A stretch of DNA of 5,894 nucleotides from Nonomuraea sp. (GTDB lineage: Bacteria > Actinomycetota > Actinomycetes > Streptosporangiales > Streptosporangiaceae). The notes beneath the pieces were generated by a model. That model ran no database searches and was not told where the DNA came from. It saw nothing but the letters and a program-made list of their open reading frames with translations. Made by a program: the position numbers and the translations under genes. Below are positions 1-5,313 of this stretch, one piece after another (within the stretch, counting starts at the first letter, position 1; every line of letters starts with the position of its first letter). Where the stretch lies: NCBI GenBank assembly GCA_013362835.1, contig JABFVJ010000475.1, positions 1-5,894 of the forward strand, read 5' to 3'.

Positions 1-32
1 GAGGACGGGCAGGCGGCGGCCGGGTAGGACCC

Positions 33-61
33 TTGTCCGGGAACCAAGCGTGCGCTAGCTT
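33..61 (+). promoter_or_regulatory. Candidate operon promoter giving a leaderless transcript
   Basis: A -35-like TTGTCC (33-38) is followed after 17 bases by TAGCTT (56-61), which fits the actinobacterial -10 form TAnnnT. A transcript starting 7-9 bases beyond the -10 would begin at about 68-70, on or next to the ATG at 70. The only purine-rich stretch, GGCAGG (62-67), lies two bases from that ATG, too close to act as a normal ribosome site. Both facts suggest leaderless translation of the first gene. A frame open from base 1 ends at TAG 25-27 and could be the tail of an upstream gene, but eight codons are too few to identify it. The promoter call rests on motif matching only. Confidence 0.4.
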
Positions 62-63
62 GG
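44..63. promoter_or_regulatory. Inverted repeat overlapping the -10, possible repressor operator
   Basis: CCAAGC (44-49) and GCTTGG (58-63) are perfect reverse complements around an 8-base spacer. A second, overlapping dyad AGCG-TG-CGCT lies at 47-56. The repeat covers the candidate -10 and would block polymerase if bound. TetR-family repressors of acyl-CoA catabolic genes in actinobacteria commonly bind such dyads in this position. The CAAG...CTTG half-sites recall the KstR2 motif, but the spacing differs, so no particular regulator is claimed. No regulator gene lies in the window. Confidence 0.4.
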
Positions 64-69
64 CAGGCG

Positions 70-423
70 ATGAGCGGTGACACCTTCCCCGAGCACGCAC
101 GCGGCGAGCTGGTGATCCGGCGATGCCTGTCGTGCGGGCGGCGCGGCTGCCTCGACGAGACGTCGTGCCCCTCGTGCGGCGGCGGCGCGGTGGCCGGCGA
201 GGCCGCCTCCGGCCTCGGGACGGTGCACACGTTCACCGTCGTGCACCGGTCGTTCGCGCCCGCGTACCGGGGGCGGGAGCCGTACGTGGCCGCGTGGGTG
301 GACCTGGAGGAGGGCGTGCGCGCGTTCGGGCACGTCGTGGGGTGCGCGCCGGAGGAGGTCCGCGTCGGGATGCCGGTGCGGGTGACGTTCGTGGACGATC
401 TGCCGCATTGGAGGCCCGTGTGA
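70..423 (+). CDS. Zn-ribbon/OB-fold DUF35-type acyl-CoA-associated protein
   Basis: A 117-residue protein with the two-part layout of the DUF35 family. A rubredoxin-like zinc ribbon has Cys19/Cys22 (CLSC) and Cys33/Cys36 (CPSC). An OB-fold follows from about residue 48, with the family pattern of sG-G-tvhtFTVVHRSFAP, then PYVAAWVDLEEGVR, then a VRVGMPVRV strand near the end. DUF35 proteins usually act as non-catalytic partners of SCP2-type thiolases or aldolases that cleave or condense acyl-CoAs; ChsH2 with Ltp2 in steroid side-chain breakdown is the studied case. The partner is not in the window and may lie just upstream. The ATG at 70 is the natural start, since the zinc ribbon begins only 18 residues later and the candidate promoter ends at it. 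The stop overlaps the next start by 4 bases, so it heads the operon. The family call is firm; the reaction served is inferred. Confidence 0.88.
   Translation: MSGDTFPEHARGELVIRRCLSCGRRGCLDETSCPSCGGGAVAGEAASGLGTVHTFTVVHRSFAPAYRGREPYVAAWVDLEEGVRAFGHVVGCAPEEVRVGMPVRVTFVDDLPHWRPV
410..414 (+). promoter_or_regulatory. Ribosome binding site deciding the VOC gene start
   Basis: GGAGG ends five bases before GTG 420. The reading frame is open for about 300 bases further upstream, inside the preceding gene, so this site is what fixes the start at 420 and gives a protein matching a single VOC unit. Confidence 0.75.
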
Positions 424-743
424 AGCTCGGCAACGTGCTCATCCCCGTAGCCGACCTGGACGAGGCGATCGCCTTCTACGGGCTGCCGGTGAAGTTCAGG
501 GACGGCGACCGGTACGCCGCGCTCGACGGCGGCGGCGTCACCGTGGCGCTCGCCGGTCCCGCCGAGCACGTCACCGCCTCGGCGGCGCCGTCGTACAAGG
601 TGGAGGACGTCGCGGTCGCGGTGCGGGAGATGGCGGCGCGCGGGGCCGAGGTGGTGCGCGCGCCCGAGGACGGGCCGCACGAGAGGCGGGCCGTGCTGCG
701 CGACCCCTCAGGAAACACGTTCGTGCTCTACTCGCCCCTCTGA
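420..743 (+). CDS. VOC-superfamily (glyoxalase/bleomycin-resistance fold) protein
   Basis: A 107-residue protein starting at GTG 420, inside the stop of the previous gene (GTGA overlap). It has two beta-alpha-beta-beta-beta halves. The first opens with VLIPVADLDEAIAFYG (6-21). The second opens near SYKVEDVAVAVREMAARGAEV (58-78) and ends with RDPSGNTFVLYSPL (94-107), a classic VOC finish. VOC enzymes are usually metal-dependent isomerases, epimerases, lyases or dioxygenases. Here the usual first His position appears to be Asn5, and the usual Glu after the DPxGN turn is Val102, so the metal site looks absent. It may therefore be a binding or accessory protein, or a metal-free enzyme. The context suggests a ligand related to the pathway acyl-CoA. 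Fold assignment is strong; function is unknown. Confidence 0.82.
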   Translation: MKLGNVLIPVADLDEAIAFYGLPVKFRDGDRYAALDGGGVTVALAGPAEHVTASAAPSYKVEDVAVAVREMAARGAEVVRAPEDGPHERRAVLRDPSGNTFVLYSPL

Positions 744-746
744 CCT

Positions 747-751
747 GGAGG
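747..751 (+). promoter_or_regulatory. Ribosome binding site of the AMP-forming ligase
   Basis: GGAGG stands eight bases before ATG 760, in the 16-base gap after the VOC gene. It is the only true intergenic ribosome site within the operon and supports the ATG at 760. Confidence 0.75.
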
Positions 752-759
752 CATCCCCC

Positions 760-2274
760 ATGGCGCGATCACCTTACGGCAACTACGGCCACGCGCTCGT
801 GACCGCGGGAGCGCTGCGCACGCCCGACCGGGTGGCGCTGACGTACTGCGGCGAGCGGAGCTTCACCTACGACGAGCTGAACCGGGTCGTCAACCGCCGT
901 GCGAACGCCCTGCTCGCGGCCGGGATCACGCCGGGGCAGCGGGTGGCCGCGCTGCTCAACGAGACGCTGCGGGTCGCCGAGGTCTACCTCGCGCAGGCCA
1001 AGATCGGCGCGGTGACGGCGGCGCTGAACCCGTACTGGCCGGAGGAGACGCTGCGCGCGGTGGTGGCCGCCTCGGGCTGCACGGCCTTCGTGTACGACCC
1101 CACGGTCGCGCAGGTCGTCGACCGGATCAGGGGCGCGCTCCCGGACGTGACCACCTGGATCGACGCCTCCGAGCTCACCGGCGACTCCGAGGACGAGCCG
1201 CCCCTGGCCGGCTTCCACGACGACCCGCTGGCCCTCTACTACACCTCGGGCACGACCGGGCTGCCCAAGGCCGTCGTGCACACGCACGCCTCCTCCCTGG
1301 CGACCGCCCAGATCTGGCTGGACGTGCCGCGCGGCCCCGGCTCGGTCTTCGGCACCGGCGCGATCATCTGGGGCATCGGCTTCCCCGCCATCGTCGGCCC
1401 CGCGCTGTACGCGGGCATGCGACTGGTCCTGGAGCAGGACTGGGGACCGGCGAACTTCCTCCGCGTGGTGCCGCGCGAACGGGTCACGCACGTGTCGCAG
1501 ATCCCCTCGTTCTACGCGGCGTTGCTGGGGTCGTCCGAGCACGAGGGCGTGGACCTGTCGTCGATCCAGGTGATCATGCTGGGCGGCGAGCCGCTGACCG
1601 CGACGATGCTCGACCGGATCAAGGCCAGGCTGCCGGGGGCCGGCGTCTACTCGTACTACGGGCAGACCGAGGCGCCGTACACGTGCATGGGGCGGGTGGA
1701 CGACGGCTCGACCCCGCTCGGCTCGTCCGGGCGCGCCCGGACGGGCAACGCCGTACGGATCACCGGCCCGTCCGGCGACCCGGTGACCGGCGAGGTCGGG
1801 GAGATCAACCTGGCCGGGCCGCACCGGATGGCGGGCTACGACGGCGCCGACGACTCCGGCGTGCTGCGCGGCGAATGGTACGTGGGCGGCGACCTCGGGA
1901 CGCTGTCGGCCGACGGCGTGCTGCGCGTGCTGGGCCGGCGCGAGGACTCCATTCTCAAGCACGGCCAGTGGACGCAGCCGGCCACCATCGAGGAGGCGGT
2001 CTCGGCGCTGGACGGCGTGGCCGAGGCCGGCGCGGTGGGCGTCCCCGAAGGGGCCTCCGAGCAGCGGGTGCTGCTGGCCGTCGTGCCGCGGGCCGGGCAT
2101 TCCCTCGACGCCGCCAAGCTGTCGCTCGCCCTCGCCGACCTCCTCCCCGCCCACCAGCGCCCCGACCACATCGTGGTCACCGGCGAGCTCCCGCACTCCC
2201 AGGACGCCTCGGGCGGCCCCGGCAAACTGCTCCGCAGAGCGATCCGCGACCAGCACTGGCACCTCCTCGGGTGA
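760..2274 (+). CDS. AMP-forming acyl-CoA ligase (ANL superfamily)
   Basis: A 504-residue adenylate-forming enzyme of usual family length. It would activate a carboxylic acid with ATP to an acyl-AMP and transfer it to CoA in the cytoplasm. Core motifs are in order: the P-loop YYTSGTTGLPK (160-170), an acyl-pocket segment around WGIGFPA (204-210), GGEPLT (275-280), YYGQTE (299-304), the ATP-ribose Asp in GGDLG (Asp378), and Arg393 in GRREDSILKHG. The C-terminal lid carries GGPGKLLRR with the expected catalytic Lys489. The hinge region is unusual: after the Lys400-His-Gly the sequence reads QWTQPATIEEAV, where most relatives have a form like xxVxPxEIE. Start and stop are unambiguous, and the stop overlaps the next start by 4 bases (GTGA). 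The substrate cannot be told; the fadD-like label would be generic, so no symbol is given. Confidence 0.93.
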   Translation: MARSPYGNYGHALVTAGALRTPDRVALTYCGERSFTYDELNRVVNRRANALLAAGITPGQRVAALLNETLRVAEVYLAQAKIGAVTAALNPYWPEETLRAVVAASGCTAFVYDPTVAQVVDRIRGALPDVTTWIDASELTGDSEDEPPLAGFHDDPLALYYTSGTTGLPKAVVHTHASSLATAQIWLDVPRGPGSVFGTGAIIWGIGFPAIVGPALYAGMRLVLEQDWGPANFLRVVPRERVTHVSQIPSFYAALLGSSEHEGVDLSSIQVIMLGGEPLTATMLDRIKARLPGAGVYSYYGQTEAPYTCMGRVDDGSTPLGSSGRARTGNAVRITGPSGDPVTGEVGEINLAGPHRMAGYDGADDSGVLRGEWYVGGDLGTLSADGVLRVLGRREDSILKHGQWTQPATIEEAVSALDGVAEAGAVGVPEGASEQRVLLAVVPRAGHSLDAAKLSLALADLLPAHQRPDHIVVTGELPHSQDASGGPGKLLRRAIRDQHWHLLG

Positions 2275-4310
2275 ACGCCCACGAGCACGAGGTCAAGGCG
2301 CTGGTACGGGCGGCGGGGATCGCGGTGCCGCGCGGGGTCGTGGTGCGTGATCTCGACTTCGCGCCGGCGGGGAAGCTGGCCGAGCCGCTGGTGCTCAAGG
2401 CGTTCGGTCCCGGGTTGGTGCACAAGTCCGAGGCCGGTGCCGTGCGGCTCGGCCTGCGCGCGGCGGACCTTCCGGACGTCGCCGCCGAGATGTGCTCCCG
2501 GCTGGACGTCGAGGGGTTCCTCGTCGAGGAGCAGGCGCCCGCCGGGGTGGAGCTGATCGTCGGGCTGGTCGGCGACCCGGGCTTCGGTCCCGTGCTGCTC
2601 GCCGGGCTCGGCGGCATCTGGACGGAGACGCTGCGCGACACGGCACTGCGCCTCTGCCCGGTCTCCGAGCGGGACGCGCGCGGCATGCTGGACTCGCTGC
2701 GCGGCGCCGCCCTCCTGCACGGCCACCGCGGCCACCCGCCGGTGGGCGTGGACGCCGTGGTGGCCCTCCTCATGACCGTCGGCGGCCCAGGAGGGTTGTG
2801 GGAACGACTGGATCTGGGCGAGTTCGAGCTGAACCCGGTCATCGCCACCCCTTCGGGCGTGACGGCGGTCGACGCCCGTCATCTCCCACGGAAGCCCCTC
2901 GCGCCCCGCTCAGAGGCCGCACCTCCCTTCGCTCCCCGCTCGCGGGTGCCGGGCGAGGACTTCCTGCCGCTCTTCGAGCCCCGCGCGGTGGCCGTGGTCG
3001 GCGCGTCGGCCACCAGGCCGAACTTCGGAAACATGTTCCTCGACTTCTACAAGGCCACCGGCGTCCCCCTGGTGGCCGTGCACCCGTCCGCCCCCGAGGT
3101 GGCCGGGGTTCCCGCCGTGCCGTCGCTGGCGGCCGCCGACGTGGACTACGCGCTGGTGGCGGTGCCCGCCGAGCGGTGCGCGGAGGTGGTGCGGGAGGCG
3201 TCCGGCATTCCGTACGTGCAGGTGATGAGCGGCGGGTTCGGCGAGGCGGGGCGTACGGACCTCGAACGCGACCTGACCGAGGCCGCGCGCGCGGCGGGCA
3301 CCCGGCTGATCGGGCCGAACTGCATGGGCGTGTACTGCCCGCGCGGACGGCAGACGTTCGTCGGCGGCAGGGCCGGGACGCCGGGGACGGTCGCGCTGAT
3401 CTCGCAGAGCGGCGGGCTCGCGGGAGAGGTGATCAAGGTCGGGGAGCGGCGCGGGCTGGCGTTCAGCCGGGTCGTCACCGTGGGGAACGCGGCGGACGTG
3501 ACCCCGGCCGAGCTGCTGTCCTGGCTGGCCCGCGACCCCGAGACGAAGGCGATCGGCCTCTACCTGGAGGACCCGCGCGGCGGCCGCGAGCTGCACGAGG
3601 CGCTGCGCGCGTCCGAGGCGCCCGTGGTGCTGCTGGTCGGCGGGCGCAGCTCGCAGGGGCAGCGGGCGGCGACGTCCCACACCGGCGGCATGGTGAGCGA
3701 CCTGCGGGTGTGGGAGGCGGTCGCGGCCCAGACGGGGACCGCGCTGGTGTCCTGCCAGGACGATCTGATCGGCGTGCTGGCCTTCTTCCAGGCGCACGGC
3801 TCGCGGGTGACGGACGGCGACGAGGTGCTGGTCATCGGGCCGAGCGGGGGCGCGGGGGTGCTGGCGGCCGACGCGTTCGACCGCGCGGGCGTCCGGCTCG
3901 GCCCGCTGCCCTCGGGCGCGCTCGACGGCCTCGGCCTGGCGGCCTCGGGCAACCCGCTGGAGGTGCCGGTGGGGCCGCGCGGGCGTCCTGAGCTGGTGCC
4001 GGAGGTGGTCGAGGCGATCGTACGGCGGCGGCCGTACGCGGACGTGGTCGCGCACGTCAACGTCCAGAGCTTCTTCACCTACGGCGACGCCCCCGAGCCC
4101 CTGTACGCCTACGCGCGGGCGCTCGCCGGCGCGCAGCGGGCGCTGCCGCGCGTACGGATCACGCTCGTCACCAGGAACGGCGAGTGCGCGCCACCGGGCG
4201 TGGCGGACGAGGCAGGGCGGATCGCGGCGGCGGCGGGCATCCCCGTCTACCGCTCCATGGAGGCGGCCGCCGTGGCCGTCGCGGCAGGAGGTAGTCATGG
4301 GGCTGCTTGA
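2271..4310 (+). CDS. Fused NDP-forming acyl-CoA ligase (ATP-grasp plus CoA-binding)
   Basis: A 679-residue protein of the acetate-CoA ligase (ADP-forming) family. An ATP-grasp domain (1 to about 205) has VLKAFGPGLVHKSEAGAV (41-58), including Lys43 and the beta-subunit His51, and the metal-binding FELNP (185-189). A Pro/Ala linker (about 205-230) follows. The alpha part then has a CoA-binding Rossmann domain (VVGAS 242-246, IGPNCMG 347-353) and two succinyl-CoA-ligase-like domains. These contain ISQSGGLAGE (377-386) and the phospho-histidine motif TSHTGG (His470). Both relay histidines and the ATP site are present, so it should be active. Domain order is beta then alpha; many bacterial fusions are alpha then beta. 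Start is GTG 2271: it overlaps the previous stop, and the ATP-grasp homology begins at once. The frame is open far upstream, but only antisense-like Arg/Pro-rich sequence is encoded there. No Shine-Dalgarno is visible, so translation is probably coupled to the upstream ligase. Substrate unknown. Confidence 0.92.
   Translation: MNAHEHEVKALVRAAGIAVPRGVVVRDLDFAPAGKLAEPLVLKAFGPGLVHKSEAGAVRLGLRAADLPDVAAEMCSRLDVEGFLVEEQAPAGVELIVGLVGDPGFGPVLLAGLGGIWTETLRDTALRLCPVSERDARGMLDSLRGAALLHGHRGHPPVGVDAVVALLMTVGGPGGLWERLDLGEFELNPVIATPSGVTAVDARHLPRKPLAPRSEAAPPFAPRSRVPGEDFLPLFEPRAVAVVGASATRPNFGNMFLDFYKATGVPLVAVHPSAPEVAGVPAVPSLAAADVDYALVAVPAERCAEVVREASGIPYVQVMSGGFGEAGRTDLERDLTEAARAAGTRLIGPNCMGVYCPRGRQTFVGGRAGTPGTVALISQSGGLAGEVIKVGERRGLAFSRVVTVGNAADVTPAELLSWLARDPETKAIGLYLEDPRGGRELHEALRASEAPVVLLVGGRSSQGQRAATSHTGGMVSDLRVWEAVAAQTGTALVSCQDDLIGVLAFFQAHGSRVTDGDEVLVIGPSGGAGVLAADAFDRAGVRLGPLPSGALDGLGLAASGNPLEVPVGPRGRPELVPEVVEAIVRRRPYADVVAHVNVQSFFTYGDAPEPLYAYARALAGAQRALPRVRITLVTRNGECAPPGVADEAGRIAAAAGIPVYRSMEAAAVAVAAGGSHGAA
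4286..4292 (+). promoter_or_regulatory. Strong ribosome binding site for the SDR gene inside the ligase
   Basis: AGGAGGT lies four bases before ATG 4297 and inside the last codons of the NDP-forming ligase. It is the best ribosome site in the operon and fixes the dehydrogenase start, giving a 14-base gene overlap. Confidence 0.8.
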
Positions 4311-5046
4311 CGGCAAGGTCGCGCTGATCACGGGCGGGGCCAGGGGCATGGGCGAGTCGCACGTACGCCTGTTCCTCGACGAGGGCGCGCGGGTGGTCTT
4401 CGGCGACGTGCTGGACGAGGAGGGCAAGGCCCTGGCCGAGGAGACCGGCGCCACGTACGTCCGGCACGACGTACGCAGCCCCGCCGAGTGGCGGCGGGCC
4501 GTCACGACGGCCACCGACCTGTACGGCAAGCTGGACGTCCTGGTCAACAACGCCGGGATCCTCACCTACGGCCGCATTCACGACATGCCGCCCGAGGAGT
4601 TCGACCGGGTGATCGACGTGAACCTCAAGGGCACCTGGCTGGGCGTCAAGTCGGCGATCGACCCGATGAAGGCGGCCGGGCGCGGGGCCATCGTGAACAT
4701 CTCCTCGATCGAGGGCTTCGTCGGGGCCGAAGGGTTGTCCGCGTACGCCGCGTCGAAGTTCGCCGTGCGCGGGCTCACCAAGTCGGCGGCGCGTGAGCTG
4801 GCCCGGTTCAAGATCCGGGTGAACTCGGTGCATCCCGGGGCGATCAACACGGCGATGGCGGTGAATCCGGAGCTGATGGCCGAGGTGGACGCGGAGGCGT
4901 TCGTGAAGTCGATGGTCATCAAGCGGTTCGCGAAGCCGGTGGAGGTGTCGCACGTGGTGGCGTTCCTGGCGTCGGACCGGGCCAGCTACTGCACGGGGAG
5001 CGAGTTCACGGTCGACGGGGGGCTGCTGACGGGCGCGGGCTACTAG
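4297..5046 (+). CDS. NAD-type short-chain dehydrogenase, hydroxysteroid/FabG3-like
   Basis: A 249-residue classical SDR, full length for the family. The cofactor motif TGGARGMG is at 12-19. Asp37 at the end of the second strand (VVFGD) favours NAD(H) over NADP(H). NNAG is at 84-87. The catalytic tetrad is Asn109, Ser137 (NISS), Tyr150 and Lys154, with the expected 13-residue and YxxxK spacings. The C-terminus has the usual SDR ending around FTVDGG (237-242). From memory, the pattern GGARGMGxSHVR...VVFGDxLDEEGKA closely resembles mycobacterial FabG3 (Rv2002), a 3-alpha/20-beta-hydroxysteroid dehydrogenase. That suggests oxidation of a secondary alcohol on a bulky or acyl-CoA substrate. It is the last gene of the operon and overlaps the ligase by 14 bases. 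Enzyme class is certain; the substrate, steroid or otherwise, is inferred from resemblance and context. Confidence 0.93.
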   Translation: MGLLDGKVALITGGARGMGESHVRLFLDEGARVVFGDVLDEEGKALAEETGATYVRHDVRSPAEWRRAVTTATDLYGKLDVLVNNAGILTYGRIHDMPPEEFDRVIDVNLKGTWLGVKSAIDPMKAAGRGAIVNISSIEGFVGAEGLSAYAASKFAVRGLTKSAARELARFKIRVNSVHPGAINTAMAVNPELMAEVDAEAFVKSMVIKRFAKPVEVSHVVAFLASDRASYCTGSEFTVDGGLLTGAGY

Positions 5047-5060
5047 GCTTCGGAGTAAGA

Positions 5061-5090
5061 CAGGTAGATCTTTTAATCTCAAATCACCTG
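5061..5090 (+). terminator. Imperfect inverted repeat after the operon, weak terminator candidate
   Basis: CAGGT (5061-5065) pairs with ACCTG (5086-5090), and AGAT (5066-5069) with ATCT (5076-5079), leaving a 6-base bulge on the 3' side. It begins 14 bases after the operon stop and is followed by TTT only. The stem is weak and A/T-rich in its inner part. Position is right for a terminator, but the structure is not convincing alone. Confidence 0.25.
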
Positions 5091-5105
5091 TTTCCGGCAT
5101 TTCTG

Positions 5106-5123
5106 GCAGCTGCTCTGAGCTGC
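5106..5123 (+). terminator. Perfect 6-bp hairpin, possible operon terminator
   Basis: GCAGCT (5106-5111) and AGCTGC (5118-5123) form a perfect stem with a six-base loop, 60 bases after the operon stop. No U-tract follows (the next bases are GATTATG). Actinomycete terminators often lack one, so it could end operon transcription. It could equally be an upstream binding site for the next promoter. Confidence 0.3.
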
Positions 5124-5166
5124 GATTATGCGTCCGGTGATGTCTTTGCCATCTCTTGGCACGTGC

Positions 5167-5194
5167 TTGACCTTGGGTTACGGGGCGGTAACCT
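5167..5194 (+). promoter_or_regulatory. Candidate promoter of the CHAP-domain gene
   Basis: TTGACC (5167-5172) and TAACCT (5189-5194) are separated by 16 bases. The first matches the -35 consensus in five of six positions, and the second fits the actinobacterial TAnnnT -10. Transcription would begin near 5200-5203, leaving a leader of about 110 bases before the ATG at 5314. This is the best promoter-like pair I see in the 267-base gap, and it supports the CHAP gene being transcribed separately from the operon. Confidence 0.5.
5176..5193. promoter_or_regulatory. GGTTAC/GTAACC inverted repeat inside the promoter
   Basis: GGTTAC (5176-5181) and GTAACC (5188-5193) are exact reverse complements with a 6-base spacer. 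They fill the -35/-10 spacer and cover the -10. A further copy of the half-site, GGTTACC, stands at 5244-5250 in the presumed leader. Outside the repeat, CGTGCT (5162-5167) and AGCACG (5200-5205) form a second nested pair. A regulator binding site is the simplest reading; an RNA structure would need an earlier transcription start. Confidence 0.4.
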
Positions 5195-5313
5195 CGCTCA
5201 GCACGGAAGACTACAGGCCTCCGGTTGTGTCCCATCTGTCCCGGGTTACCCCCTTGTACCCCAGGATGTGCGGATAAATCCGGATCTTGCCCGGAAGGTT
5301 CCCCCAGACGTCC

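Noticed and set aside
1..27. C-terminal tail of an upstream gene ending at TAG 25-27
   Set aside because: Eight codons cannot be identified, and the other two forward frames are also open here, ending at 56-58 and 78-80, so the choice is arbitrary.
123..419. Upstream extension of the VOC frame
   Set aside because: It overlaps the DUF35 gene, has skewed Arg/Gly content, and GGAGG at 410-414 marks GTG 420 as the start.
769..2262. Open frame of 497 codons antisense to the AMP-forming ligase
   Set aside because: It mirrors a well-supported gene almost exactly. Its product is rich in Arg, Gly, His and Val without domain motifs, as expected from G/C-rich third positions in the sense gene.
1683..2270. 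Upstream extension of the NDP ligase frame
   Set aside because: The translated extension is Arg/Pro-rich and lies fully inside the AMP ligase in another frame. The GTG at 2271 gives a normal family N-terminus.
2910..4565. Open frame of 551 codons antisense to the NDP ligase and SDR
   Set aside because: It crosses two firmly identified genes and encodes Arg/Pro/His-rich low-complexity sequence with no recognisable motif.
5128..5277. Small open frame of 49 codons (ATG 5128 to TAA 5275-5277), possible leader peptide
   Set aside because: There is no ribosome site, third positions are only about 73% G/C by my count (36 of 49), and it runs through the candidate promoter. I do not think it is translated.
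5047..5313. c-di-AMP (ydaO-yuaA) riboswitch
   Set aside because: The downstream CHAP gene makes it plausible, and the AACCTCG at 5190-5196 is faintly reminiscent of the 3' conserved part. The GGGGGAACC and CGCTnAA blocks are absent on this strand.
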